Below are positions 9,000-18,729 of a stretch of 64,000 nucleotides of DNA, piece by piece. The DNA lies in the NCBI RefSeq assembly GCF_003131205.1, contig NZ_QFFY01000006.1, positions 186,001-250,000 on the forward strand, written 5' to 3'. The notes beneath the pieces were generated by a model. That model worked only from the letters and a program-made list of their open reading frames with translations. It did no database searches and was not told the DNA's origin. The stretch comes from Occallatibacter savannae (GTDB lineage Bacteria; Acidobacteriota; Terriglobia; Terriglobales; Acidobacteriaceae). The first letter of the stretch is position 1; every line of letters starts with the position of its first letter. Position numbers and translations under genes: made by a program.

Positions 9000-9439
9000 G
9001 GGGAGTGACCTCGTATGCGGCCCAGGTATACGGCTGCCGATCTGAAGGGTCAAAGGAACTGCATGTGAAACGAAGCTGACCTCGTAAGTTTGTGGATCGT
9101 TTCAGCTTGTTTGTCGCTGCTGACCAGAGCGGAAGCGGCGGCCCGAATGATTGAGAGAGCCGGGTAGCACCTGGTTCGATTCGCCATCGTCGCCCTCCAA
9201 TCGCTGTCCTGGCGCTTGATCTCGGCGAGTTCCTGATGCTGCGCGGCGGCTTCGGTCAGTCATCGGGCCTGAGGTGAGGTCATCCCTACGGAAGAGCCAT
9301 ACGCGCTCTGTCGCAGATCGCGTTTCCAAATCACGTAAGCAGTCGGTGCAAGTCATTGTGCAGGTGTGCCTTGCCAAGTCAGGTGCGAATCACGCTCAGT
9401 TCCGTTGACCCTTGTCGGGATCCCGGCTTTACTCACGCC
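9000..9439. promoter_or_regulatory. Divergent promoter region between two paralogous secreted-protein genes
   Basis: A 440-base gap between divergently transcribed paralogues. Short ORFs in it (for example 9102-9377 minus) have no motif or ribosome binding site. Both promoters should lie here, but I cannot place them with confidence. Confidence 0.4.
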
Positions 9440-10711
9440 ATGTGCAGGATTCCCCTCATCCTTGCAGGAACCTCACTCTTGGCCCTCCCCCAACCCCTCG
9501 CGGGCGCAGTCTCGCATGTGGCTGGGTTGGTCGCTGCTCCGGCTATGTTGACTCAATCCACGATGCCGGACGGTAACCTTCCCCCCTCCCGCTATTTCGA
9601 ACTGCGGACGCAAGCTCTCGCACACGCGCGTCTCATTACAGGACCCCGACTCAAGAACCCAAACCTTACATCAAGTGGGCTCGATCGCAACACGGCGACT
9701 ACTCTCGCGGAGCAGCGTGCAAATCGTCTCAATCGGGCCGGAATCTCTTCACCTCTTCCAAACGCCACGGCGCTACTCTCCGGCAGTCCCGCCACTTTGC
9801 TTCCGCAGGCTGCTCCGATGCGGCCGACACCGGCCGGTAGCCCGATTTTGCGCAGCCCCGTTGTCCAGAAGTCTTCCTGCCCTTTTCCGGCCATCCACGC
9901 GGTGAATGGGCGTACGACGGCTCCGATCTTCACGCCTGCTGAGCCCGATAACCACTTCCGTATTAGCGGCTGCGGGTTCGGATCCACCCCCGGCCTGGTC
10001 CGGCTTTTGCCGAACTCGGCCTCGCCAATGCCCGGTTCAGGCTCCGGCCTGCAGCCGATTGCTTTGCAACTGGAGTCTCCGGGTTCGTGGACCGACAGCT
10101 ACATCGATGTCCGCATCAATCCCGCGCTTTCTGGCGTATCAGATTTCAGCGCTGATCTGGTAGTTCAACTTCCAATCGGGCGCACTCTTCAGCTCGCACA
10201 TTGCCAATTCCTTGCTGCGCGGGGTGAACCGCAGCTGCTTCGCTCGATTCCGGCCGCGTGGGTCCGTCTCGATTCAAGCTCGCTCTCGACCCGCTCAATT
10301 CATCAAGTTGAGTTTGAATCGCCTCCCATGAGCGGGGAAGAGATGCCCCCCGATGCGTCCGGAGCATCAGCGTTTATCGCACGATCCGATCCTCAGGCCT
10401 TCTCGACGGGCAAAGACATTTACGACCTGTCGCAGCTCGCTCCAGGATGGGTGGTCGAGAGCGTGCAGCTTCGAGTGTTCAGTGCCGCTTGTCCCGGCCT
10501 GAGCAAGATTCCTGTTTCGAATGGGAGTTGGGAAACCTCGTGGACTCGCAACGGATTCATCGTTGAATGGGCAGGCGAAACGTGCTCCTCGCCTATCCCG
10601 CCCGTCTTCAATTTCACGCTCAACTCTTCACAATATGCAGCGAACGTCTGGGTCGTTGGCCCTGCCGGGACGCAACCGCTTACAAACAACATCAACGCAA
10701 GACAACCTTGA
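9440..10711 (+). CDS. Secreted protein, paralogue of the divergent large secreted protein
   Basis: 423 residues. The ATG at 9440 starts MCRIPLILAGTSLLALP, a signal peptide; an upstream ATG at 9356 would add 28 residues. The N-terminal half is Pro/Ala-rich. The C-terminal half has FRISGCGFGSTPG, SDFSADLVVQLPIGR, KDIYDLSQLAPGW and NVWVVGPAGT, which line up one-for-one with the last 260 residues of the protein encoded at 6945-8999. It lacks that protein's long middle part. Probably an exported surface protein; function unknown. Confidence 0.7.
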   Translation: MCRIPLILAGTSLLALPQPLAGAVSHVAGLVAAPAMLTQSTMPDGNLPPSRYFELRTQALAHARLITGPRLKNPNLTSSGLDRNTATTLAEQRANRLNRAGISSPLPNATALLSGSPATLLPQAAPMRPTPAGSPILRSPVVQKSSCPFPAIHAVNGRTTAPIFTPAEPDNHFRISGCGFGSTPGLVRLLPNSASPMPGSGSGLQPIALQLESPGSWTDSYIDVRINPALSGVSDFSADLVVQLPIGRTLQLAHCQFLAARGEPQLLRSIPAAWVRLDSSSLSTRSIHQVEFESPPMSGEEMPPDASGASAFIARSDPQAFSTGKDIYDLSQLAPGWVVESVQLRVFSAACPGLSKIPVSNGSWETSWTRNGFIVEWAGETCSSPIPPVFNFTLNSSQYAANVWVVGPAGTQPLTNNINARQP

Positions 10712-10745
10712 AGGCTTGAGCTATTGAATCGTGATGGAGGACATC

Positions 10746-11345
10746 ATGCGAAAGCTTCTTATCCTGTTCTTGCTCGCCATTCCTGGATTCGCCGCAGCAC
10801 AGTACCAGCCGCTCAATGTGAAAACCGGCCAGTGGCAGACAACGGTACTGATCAACAGCGGCGGCTCGATCGCTTTGTCTTCCAGGCAAATGGCACAGCT
10901 CACTCCAGAACAGCGGGCAAGAATGGAGGCGGCCATGAAGCAGGCATCGAAGCCGAAAACCACTACGCGCGTTAACCAGAACTGCCTGACGCAGGATGAG
11001 CTCAACAAGGGGACACCCTTTAAGTCTGATGACAGGCAATGTACGCAAAAGGTCCTGAACTCGACCTCTACCGAGCTGAAAGTGGAACAGGATTGCGTAG
11101 AGGACTCGATGTCGACGAAGACTGTTATGAGGCTGGAGGCGGTGAACTCCGAACAGGTGAAAGGAACCGGTACCGTAACAGCCGTCTCAGAAGGGCATAA
11201 ATTTTCGTCGGACATCAACTTCAGTTCACAGTGGATTTCATCTGCCTGCGGCGCCAAAAACAAGACGGGTGCTCTCCCTCCCGGCCTTAAGAGCAAACTT
11301 TCTGCGCTGGGCGCTCCAAAGGATCATTCTTCCGATCCGAAGTAG
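10746..11345 (+). CDS. Secreted DUF3617 family protein
   Basis: 199 residues. The ATG at 10746 follows GGAGG by five bases and begins MRKLLILFLLAIPGFAAAQ, a signal peptide. The mature part shows the DUF3617 pattern: VKTGQWQTTVLI at the start, LTPEQRARMEAAM, then the cysteine-containing segments NQNCLTQDEL, RQCTQKVL and EQDCVE, with a last Cys near the end. DUF3617 proteins are periplasmic and of unknown function. It lies 34 bases after the previous stop and may be co-transcribed with it. Confidence 0.85.
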   Translation: MRKLLILFLLAIPGFAAAQYQPLNVKTGQWQTTVLINSGGSIALSSRQMAQLTPEQRARMEAAMKQASKPKTTTRVNQNCLTQDELNKGTPFKSDDRQCTQKVLNSTSTELKVEQDCVEDSMSTKTVMRLEAVNSEQVKGTGTVTAVSEGHKFSSDINFSSQWISSACGAKNKTGALPPGLKSKLSALGAPKDHSSDPK

Positions 11346-11459
11346 ATCGCGCACGAGGCCGTCTGCACGATGTTCAACGTACAAAGCCTGATTTCGAAAC
11401 GAGCCGAATCGGAATCCGTTTCATGCTATGATGGCGCATTCCATCTCAGCCGGACAGAG

Positions 11460-14345
11460 ATGCAACCTTCTAAATCTTCTACGCGAACCTTCCGATTCGG
11501 GTTGTTCGAGGCCGATATCGCGAACAAAACGCTGACTCGCAACGGTGTGCGTGTCAAGATCCAGGATCAGCCGTTTCGCGTCTTACTGCTCCTTCTGGAG
11601 CATTCAGGAGAGATCGTTTCCCGCGATCAGTTGCGAAGCAATCTGTGGCAGGAGGGCACGTTCGTCGACTTCGATGGGAGCCTCAATGTAATTCTGAAGA
11701 AACTTCGTGCGGCCCTCGATGATAATCCTGACAACCCCAGGTTTATCGAAACCATTCCGCGCTCCGGATACCGCTTTATTGCGCCGGTAACTGCGACCCG
11801 CATCGAGGCTCCGCAATCAGCTGAACCTGTAGCGCCGATCGACCGGCCAATCCGGGCAGCTGCGGAGATGACTCCTTCAACCGTCGTTCCCACGCCGGGT
11901 TTCGTTCCGAGTTCTCGCAAGCAACAAATACGCACTGGCCTTCTTTACGCGGCTTTCTCGTCAGTGATTCTCGCCGGCGGTATCGTCGCATTTACGCGAT
12001 GGGCGCGACCGAAGCAAACCGCATCCGCTTCGAGCTTGCCGACAAACATTGTTCATCTGCGCCGTTCTGTTGCTGTTCTTGGTTTCCAAAACCTGTCTCC
12101 TGCACCGAGTGAAGGCTGGCTTGGCACGGCGATCTCTGAGATGTTGAGCACGGAACTGGCAGGCGGTGATCAACTTCGCTTGATCTCTGCCGAAGACGTG
12201 GCAAATCTTCATGCTTACTCACCATGGGCGAAGGTTGATTCGCTTGATCGCTCCACGACATCCCGCATAGGAACGGCTCTCGGAAGCGACCTACTCGTTC
12301 TCGGCTCCTACGCCACGGTGGGCAAGCCTGAACACGGGCAGTTGCGGATTGATGTTCGCCTGCAGGATTGCCAGAGCGGCGAAGTGGTGAGCGAAATCGC
12401 TGAGATTGGCGCAACGGAGGATTTATTCGGTCTCGTGTCGCGTATTGGTGGCAAGCTTCGCAATCGGCTTGGCATCCCGCTCGAGCATCCATCGGACGAG
12501 CTGTCGGCTGACACCGGCCTCCCCGGCAATCCTGAAGCGGCACGGTTCTATTCGCTGGGCCTTGAGAAGCTCCGCGCCTATGATTTCGCCGTCGCGCGAG
12601 GATTTTTCGAGCAGGCGGTTGCTGCGGAACCAAAGTTTCCTCTGGCACATGCCATGCTGTCACGTGCGGACCTTTTCATGGGCAAGTACGAGCAGGCGAA
12701 GGCCGAGGCAAAGCAAGGTCTGGATCTAGCCACCGGCTTGCCTCGAGTGCAGCGGATGCAGATCGAAGCCAGCTATGACCAGGCAACAGGTAATCGCGGA
12801 AAGGCCGCAGATATCTATCGCGTTCTTTTCAACCTTTTTCCAGACAGCCTCGACTACGGGCTTCAACTCGCGAAGCTTCAACTCGAGTCCTATCACCCGG
12901 AGGAAGCACTCGGGACCATTCATCAGCTGCGTCAATTACCCTCGCCATACCGAGACGACCCGCTGATCGATTTGCGCGAAGCGGGCATACTGGTGCGAAA
13001 AGACCTGGATACCGCGCTGAAACTCTACCGTACCGCTGCGCAAAAGGCCACCGCGCAAGGCAAGAAGCAGGTATTTGCGAGAGCCGAAGAGAGTCTCTGC
13101 CGCTTCAACCCTGCACATGTTTCAAGTCCGCCCGAATGTCGGGAAGCCTACGAAGCTTATGTAGCAGCGGGAAATGCGGATGCATCCGCCAGCTCTCTGC
13201 AACTCATGGCTGAGAATCAACGGCTGACGGGGCACGATGCTGAAGCTGTTCCACTCTATGAACAAGCAACGCGAAAGTTCATTGAGGTGGGCGATCTTGA
13301 GAATGCCGGTGTAGCTCTCAACAATGCTTCACTCGTGTATGAAAACCGCGGTCAATTTTCGCTCGCCGAACAGCAGTACTCACAGGCAAGGAAGTACTTC
13401 GAGGCAGTCAACGACCGCGTTAACGCATCCACCGCGATCGCCAACATTGCCGATATCGAGATGTGGAGGGGCAATTTTCAAACCGCCGATCAGCTCTATC
13501 GCCAAAGCTGGGAGATGGCGGATGAAACCAAGACTGCGGAAGATCAATATCCGCATATTCAGCACGCCAATCTGCTCCTCATGAAAGGGCAACTCGACGA
13601 AGCGACAGCTGAAATTACGCCGGAGATAGCTTCGCTCCGCGATATGAAGAGTGATCCATGGCAGACGGCGAATGCTCTGACCGCACTTGGCGAAATGCAG
13701 CGCCATCGCGGCGAGCTCGACTCATCTCGCAAGAGCTTCGAAGAAGCCGTACAGATTTTGAAAGGAGTGAACTCTTCAACAGCTCCCAGCCAGATTAACT
13801 TTGCCGAACTTGCTGTCGACCAGGGGCACTTTGATGAAGCAGAAAGCCAACTTCGTGCGGCAATCTCGGCTCTTGAGAAGGATAAGGATATTGGAGACGA
13901 GTTCAGCGCTTACCTTGTTCTGGCGAAGTCGCTCCTTGCGAGAGGCAAAGTTCCTGAATCTGAAGCCGCGATTCGGACGGCTCGTGAACTGATAGATCTG
14001 CATGCTTTTCCGGTCTACTCGATTCCTCTGAGAACGCTTGAGCTTCGGGCAAAGGCCGCCGGTGCACCTGCCGGAAAGAATGGCCGCGACTCTTTGCTCG
14101 GTGTCCAGCGCGAACTCGCCAGCCTCGTCCAGCATGCGCATCAAATCGGGTTTTACACTGCTGAATGCGAAGCGCGGCTGGCGCTTACCGAGATCGAGGT
14201 TCGGCTGTCTTCTACATCAGCAGGCTCTCATGTGTCCGCGCTTTCCGCGGAAGCACGGCAACGCGGTTTTTTGCTCTATGTTTCTCAGGCCGCGAAGATC
14301 ACTCCGCCGCCGAACATCGTTGCTGCAAACAAGCCGCTCCAATAG
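11460..14345 (+). CDS. CadC-type winged-helix transcriptional regulator with TM helix and TPR repeats
   Basis: 961 residues. Residues about 10-105 form an OmpR/PhoB-type winged helix (FRFGLFEADI, QPFRVLLLLLEHSGEIVSR, then IETIPRSGYRFIAPV). One membrane helix follows (about 165-185, LLYAAFSSVILAGGIVAF), then a periplasmic region starting with a SAVLGFxNL-like segment (RSVAVLGFQNLSP) and many tetratricopeptide repeats. This is the architecture of CadC/ToxR-like one-component regulators, common in Acidobacteria. DNA binding is cytoplasmic and sensing is by the outer TPR domain. I chose the ATG at 11460, nearest the fold; 11370 would add 30 residues. Likely targets are the neighbouring secreted-protein genes (inference). 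Confidence 0.85.
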   Translation: MQPSKSSTRTFRFGLFEADIANKTLTRNGVRVKIQDQPFRVLLLLLEHSGEIVSRDQLRSNLWQEGTFVDFDGSLNVILKKLRAALDDNPDNPRFIETIPRSGYRFIAPVTATRIEAPQSAEPVAPIDRPIRAAAEMTPSTVVPTPGFVPSSRKQQIRTGLLYAAFSSVILAGGIVAFTRWARPKQTASASSLPTNIVHLRRSVAVLGFQNLSPAPSEGWLGTAISEMLSTELAGGDQLRLISAEDVANLHAYSPWAKVDSLDRSTTSRIGTALGSDLLVLGSYATVGKPEHGQLRIDVRLQDCQSGEVVSEIAEIGATEDLFGLVSRIGGKLRNRLGIPLEHPSDELSADTGLPGNPEAARFYSLGLEKLRAYDFAVARGFFEQAVAAEPKFPLAHAMLSRADLFMGKYEQAKAEAKQGLDLATGLPRVQRMQIEASYDQATGNRGKAADIYRVLFNLFPDSLDYGLQLAKLQLESYHPEEALGTIHQLRQLPSPYRDDPLIDLREAGILVRKDLDTALKLYRTAAQKATAQGKKQVFARAEESLCRFNPAHVSSPPECREAYEAYVAAGNADASASSLQLMAENQRLTGHDAEAVPLYEQATRKFIEVGDLENAGVALNNASLVYENRGQFSLAEQQYSQARKYFEAVNDRVNASTAIANIADIEMWRGNFQTADQLYRQSWEMADETKTAEDQYPHIQHANLLLMKGQLDEATAEITPEIASLRDMKSDPWQTANALTALGEMQRHRGELDSSRKSFEEAVQILKGVNSSTAPSQINFAELAVDQGHFDEAESQLRAAISALEKDKDIGDEFSAYLVLAKSLLARGKVPESEAAIRTARELIDLHAFPVYSIPLRTLELRAKAAGAPAGKNGRDSLLGVQRELASLVQHAHQIGFYTAECEARLALTEIEVRLSSTSAGSHVSALSAEARQRGFLLYVSQAAKITPPPNIVAANKPLQ

Positions 14346-14550
14346 TGCCGACCACCTTCCACAGAGCATCAGTGTGCTGCCTGCGAGGCCTGTTTGACTG
14401 CTGCTTTGCGGGTCATCTGCAGGTTTAGCGTTCTCGAAAAAGGACACTTAGCGTGTCATGCCCGTTTAACTCGCGGTTCAGTTGACCCGGTGTTCAGAGC
14501 GGGGTATTCCATCTCCATGCAAGCGGCAGAACCGCATGGAGCGATCCCCG

Positions 14551-15573
14551 ATGAAGAACTCTAACTCGAGAAAGTTTGAATTGGCCCTCGGCTGTCTTCT
14601 GGTTACAACGAGTGCACACTTGTACGCACAGAATGGCGCGCTGCTCAGCCCTCAGGCCCGCACATTGTTAAACGGCCCTGCCGGGTCATGCACGATCAGC
14701 CAACTCGATCTGCGCATCGCGACCGGCAAGGATGACCTGCGCGGAGGCAAGAACAACCTCAATGTCGAGGTTCACTTCGCGAACGGCGACATGCAGACGG
14801 CACCCAATGTGAACAAGGGGGCGAACTGGCCCAACGACAGCATGAGGACGGTTGCCATTCCGCTGAGTCACCCTGTAGCTCCTGACCAGATCAGGCAGAT
14901 CCGGCTCGTTCACTCTGCTCAGGCCGGCTTCAATGCGCCGAGCGCCGGACAGACAGTCCTCGACACAACGCCTGTAGGCGCTGGAGCCGCGCCGATTCTT
15001 CTAGCCGAAGGAGTGCAGAGCGAAGACAACTGGGACATGGCGGAGTTCCAGGCATTTGGATTGGCGAAAACGATGAACGTTCCGATCGCCTCGTTTGGTT
15101 TCCACCGCTTTACAGGAAGCAATCCCTCGCTCGATATCAACGCGCACCCCGCGGCCGGATGCCCCAATGGACGTCAGGTTACTGCGATCTTGTTCACATT
15201 TGCGACGTCTGACGATGACCTCCGTGGAGGAAATGACAATCTGAATGTCGGCATCCAGTTTGCCGACGGGCCGAGCCAATCGGAGCTGAATGTGAATCAC
15301 AGCCAGAACTGGCCGAACGGCAGCACGATGAACGTAGAGATGCAACTCAATCGATCTGTGGAAATGAGCCAGATACGCGCGTTCACCCTGGCAGATACCT
15401 TCTCCGGCGGCTCGGGTGGAGACAACTGGAATATGGCTTCGATGCAGGCCGTAGCTATTCTTGCAGACGGCTCCCGCCACACGATCGCGAAATCCGGATT
15501 TCATCGCTTCAGTGCCGATCCGAATGGTCCCAAAGCAAGAATGATCGCGATTCCAGCCCAACCGATCGACTGA
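14551..15573 (+). CDS. Secreted protein with two tandem DDLRGG domains
   Basis: 340 residues with a signal peptide ending LYAQN. The mature protein is an internal duplication. Copy 1 (about residues 50-190) and copy 2 (about 215-320) share DDLRGG-(K/N)-x-NLNV, a following NW-x-N-(D/G)-S segment, an IR-x-(I/F)-x-L strand, the segment DNW-(D/N)-MA and the end GFHRF. The repeated acidic DDLRGG turns could bind calcium, but that is inference. The fold is probably a beta-sandwich of PLAT or lectin type; I cannot assign a named family. GGAG lies nine bases before the ATG. Confidence 0.7.
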   Translation: MKNSNSRKFELALGCLLVTTSAHLYAQNGALLSPQARTLLNGPAGSCTISQLDLRIATGKDDLRGGKNNLNVEVHFANGDMQTAPNVNKGANWPNDSMRTVAIPLSHPVAPDQIRQIRLVHSAQAGFNAPSAGQTVLDTTPVGAGAAPILLAEGVQSEDNWDMAEFQAFGLAKTMNVPIASFGFHRFTGSNPSLDINAHPAAGCPNGRQVTAILFTFATSDDDLRGGNDNLNVGIQFADGPSQSELNVNHSQNWPNGSTMNVEMQLNRSVEMSQIRAFTLADTFSGGSGGDNWNMASMQAVAILADGSRHTIAKSGFHRFSADPNGPKARMIAIPAQPID

Positions 15574-15645
15574 TCATTTCGGGCCGGAGGTGATCTTGTG
15601 CCTTGACAATCAGGGCAGCAGCACTCCGTCCGGAAAGAGGTAATC

Positions 15646-16992
15646 ATGCATGCACGCTGTGTGACTCTTCCGCTGCTCATGTTCGCCGTGATGTTCGCGG
15701 CGAACGGAGCTGCGCAACCGGCGATTCAGTGGACCACGAACACCGTCGTGGTTGATAGCAACACCGCGCAAAGCTCTCTTACCGCCGTCAGCCGCGACGG
15801 ACACGTCCTGGTCTTCAACACGTCTGATGCGCGGATCACCGGATTATCCGCTGGACAGATTCTTTTCCTGCAGGATCTCGGGGCGCGACGGGTCCTGGGA
15901 ACAGTGAGGCAGGGCCCCGTTACTGCGGTGGCAACAAACGCCGCGGCTCTCACTGATCTCATCCAGGACGGCACGATCCAGTTTCCTACCAATTCTCACG
16001 ATCCCTCAATTCTTGATTCGCAGGATACTGATTTCGGTCCGGGGGTCGATCGTCTGAACGGCAACGTCGACAACTGGCAATACGAGGCGAAGGGAAGCGC
16101 CGGCGACGGTGATCCTAACAACCTCAGCTATTCCTTCAAGGCCACGAAACACGTTGGCACTCTGGATGCAACGGTCGAGGGGAAAGGATTGCTGAAGAAC
16201 GCCGGCTTCTCCTTCATGGCTGACATTCATGGCGCAAAACTTCAAAAGCTCTATTTCACTGCCCCGGTGGAAGGCAACCTGAATGTGAATTGGGACGCTA
16301 AAACGAGCGGCGCGGAGAACGGCATCGGCGAACGGAGGTTGCGACTGCCGACCTTCTTCAAAGAAATATTCGTGGCCAATCACCTGCCGTTTCTCTATGA
16401 GATCAGCGCCAACATCCTGTTCATTCCGGGACTCGGGGGCCGCAAAGACAATGTCGCTGGTGGATTCACAGTCAATTACGACGGCAAGGGTGGATTTGTA
16501 ATGAACAGTAAGGGCAGTTCACCCATTCAGGAAATGAAGGCATCTACGCAATCAGTCGAGAAGGTCACGTCGTCGGCGTTAGCCCCTCATGGCATCGTGC
16601 TCGCCATCAACGCGCCGAAGATCGCATTCAGTTTCGGTACGGGAAGTTTCATGGAAGCTGTCCATTCGACCGTTCCTACTGCAATCAAAAACAGCAAAGT
16701 AGCCGATGGGTTTGAACCGCAACTCGCGAAGTATCTTTCGAAGGACATTGCTGATTTCTTCCGGACAGAGGGCGGAGCCTATGTGCAATGGGTGAACGAA
16801 TACGATTACACCGGTTCGGGCCCTATGAGCATAGTTCCCAACTGCACAACGACACACTTCAACCTGATTGCTTCCGGAGGCTTCGACGCAAAGATGCTCG
16901 GCGTTGACGGGAAGGGTTCTGTCGAACTGTTCAAGACGCAATCAACCAAAACTGAGCCGGACATCGCAGGTTGCCGGGTCGGTTCGAAGTGA
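15646..16992 (+). CDS. Secreted protein of unknown function
   Basis: 448 residues with a signal peptide (MHARCVTLPLLMFAVMF, cleavage near NGAAQ) and a good ribosome binding site (AAAGAGGT, four bases before the ATG). The mature protein is beta-rich; no catalytic motif or named family was recognised. It follows the tandem-domain gene by 72 bases in the same direction and is the last gene before the tRNA fragment and integrase, so it probably marks the end of the ancestral chromosome block. Confidence 0.65.
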   Translation: MHARCVTLPLLMFAVMFAANGAAQPAIQWTTNTVVVDSNTAQSSLTAVSRDGHVLVFNTSDARITGLSAGQILFLQDLGARRVLGTVRQGPVTAVATNAAALTDLIQDGTIQFPTNSHDPSILDSQDTDFGPGVDRLNGNVDNWQYEAKGSAGDGDPNNLSYSFKATKHVGTLDATVEGKGLLKNAGFSFMADIHGAKLQKLYFTAPVEGNLNVNWDAKTSGAENGIGERRLRLPTFFKEIFVANHLPFLYEISANILFIPGLGGRKDNVAGGFTVNYDGKGGFVMNSKGSSPIQEMKASTQSVEKVTSSALAPHGIVLAINAPKIAFSFGTGSFMEAVHSTVPTAIKNSKVADGFEPQLAKYLSKDIADFFRTEGGAYVQWVNEYDYTGSGPMSIVPNCTTTHFNLIASGGFDAKMLGVDGKGSVELFKTQSTKTEPDIAGCRVGSK

Positions 16993-17076
16993 TCGCATCG
17001 CGTAGAGGGTGCTTGCACAGCACTATCGGCCAGAACTGAACGATGGTCCGAGGGGTGTATTGACGCAAGTCGAGAT

Positions 17077-17112
17077 CCCCTGAAACGGGCTTCAGTCCCG
17101 CGGTGCAGAAAT
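17077..17112. repeat. REP-like inverted element
   Basis: Contains CGGGCTTCAGTCCCG, an imperfect inverted repeat, next to CGGTGCAGAAA. Short intergenic repeats built on CTGAAxCGGGCTTCAG-type arms are familiar to me from acidobacterial genomes. Only one copy is seen in this window, so the assignment is tentative. Confidence 0.35.
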
Positions 17113-17314
17113 CGGAGGTTTATCGTTCGGGGATTATGAGCGCTGATCGTGAGGTGTGGAGTACTGTGGGGACTTTTGTGGGTGGACTGGTTAAGAATAG
17201 CGAGTAATAGTGAGCCGCACCCACATCCCGCACCTAGTAGATAGCAAGAGTTAAGGCATTCCTAATGAGTATCCTAGAACTACTCCGAGCAATGCTGAAA
17301 TCTGAAAAGACCTA

Positions 17315-17361
<47 letters not shown>

Positions 17362-17491
17362 CTATATCTCCCTCCAGTCCAGCCACTTAGATCGAATCCC
17401 AAGAAGAATGTACTGCTTTTGTACCGCCGGGCAAATTTCCGCCCGCGACCTGGTGCCGACTTTCGGTATTAGCAGTCAGAGGATTTCGAAC

Positions 17492-18703
17492 GTGGTTGTG
17501 ACTGTCTACGCGCGGCATTCGAGTACGTGCCCGCACCGCAACATGAAGAACGCCGGCCAATACCGGCGCTGTAAATGTCCCCTTTGGCTTCGCTGGGGCA
17601 AGAGGCACAAGCGCTCTGCGGGAACACGCTCCTGGGAGATTGCGATCAAGGGCGCGAGAAAGCTTGAAGAAGAGCTCGAGCGGAAGGCCCTCGGCCTCGA
17701 GCCACTGAAGCGGCCGGCTGCGACCACCATCGACGAGGCACTCGAGCTCTACTTTGTAGACCGAGCACAACGCGGCATCAAGGAATCCTCGAAAGCCAAG
17801 CGGCTCCTTGGACTGCTCAGGAACTATGCCCACGCCCGCAATGCGATCTACCTCGAGGACGTTTCAGCGCGGATGCTGACCGAGTGGCGGGCTACTTGGA
17901 CCTTCAACCGGCAATCAGGTGGTCCCGCGGTGGCCTGGTCGATCGTGAAGACATTCTTCCGCTGGGCACATTCGATCGACCTCGTTTCCTCCAATGTCAG
18001 TGCCAAGCTCCAGTCGCTCCCAATCGTCCGCACGCAAGTACAGCCGCTGACGAAGGATGAGATGGCACGACTGCTGGCGGCGACATCTCAGTGCGGCCTC
18101 AGCACCGAAGTCGAGCAGCGGGTTCGAACCTTCATCCTGCTCCAGCGGTGGTCAGGCCTTGCCTGCGTCGATGCGGCAACTCTGAAGAGGGAACTGCTCG
18201 GAGACGACGACAACCTCACGCAGGTGCACCGCACCAAGACCGACGCCGAGGTCTTCATCCCTTTGCCGCCCCCAGTAGCCGCGATGCTCCGTTCGCATCC
18301 GAATGACCACCCCGATTACTTCTTCTGGAATCCTGACCGGATGGCAAAGCCATCGTTGGTCTGCCAGTTCGGGGACTGGATGCGTCTGGTCTTCGACAAA
18401 GCTGGCGTCAAACATGGACAGCAGGAGATGCTGACGCATCGTTTCCGCCACACCTTTGCTGTCGAGCTGCTTCTGGCCGGAGTGCGGATTGAACAGGTCA
18501 GCAAGCTCCTCGGCCACAAGACTGTCCGGACCACCGAGCGCTACTATTCCGCTTGGGTGAAGGAGCGTCAGCGAAAGCTTGAGGCAGAGGTCAAGCAGGC
18601 CTGGTCAAAGATGGAGCTGCCGACCGCTTCCGGTGCAAGGATGAACGCAGCAGCTGCAAGCTCGAACCTTGCGGAAGCGGTGATCGACGGCATGATTCAG
18701 TAG
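17492..18703 (+). CDS. Tyrosine recombinase/phage-type integrase with an altered active site
   Basis: About 403 residues from a GTG at 17492 (GAGGAT eight bases upstream); an ATG at 17408 would add 28 unlikely residues. The N-terminal region has HSSTCPHRN and RRCKCPLWL, a Cys-rich arm typical of a subgroup seen in Acidobacteria. The catalytic domain has a likely beta-hairpin Lys (HRTKTDAEVF), H-R-F-R at residues 316-319 (HxxR), His 342 in LLGHKTV and Tyr 351 in the ERYYSAW segment. The first catalytic Arg, expected in GLRxxD, is Ala 224 (GLACVD). It lies next to the tRNA-Asn fragment, as expected of the element's own integrase, but may be inactive. Confidence 0.85.
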   Translation: MVVTVYARHSSTCPHRNMKNAGQYRRCKCPLWLRWGKRHKRSAGTRSWEIAIKGARKLEEELERKALGLEPLKRPAATTIDEALELYFVDRAQRGIKESSKAKRLLGLLRNYAHARNAIYLEDVSARMLTEWRATWTFNRQSGGPAVAWSIVKTFFRWAHSIDLVSSNVSAKLQSLPIVRTQVQPLTKDEMARLLAATSQCGLSTEVEQRVRTFILLQRWSGLACVDAATLKRELLGDDDNLTQVHRTKTDAEVFIPLPPPVAAMLRSHPNDHPDYFFWNPDRMAKPSLVCQFGDWMRLVFDKAGVKHGQQEMLTHRFRHTFAVELLLAGVRIEQVSKLLGHKTVRTTERYYSAWVKERQRKLEAEVKQAWSKMELPTASGARMNAAAASSNLAEAVIDGMIQ

Positions 18704-18729
18704 ATCTTGAGATCTATCCAGCCAAAGGT

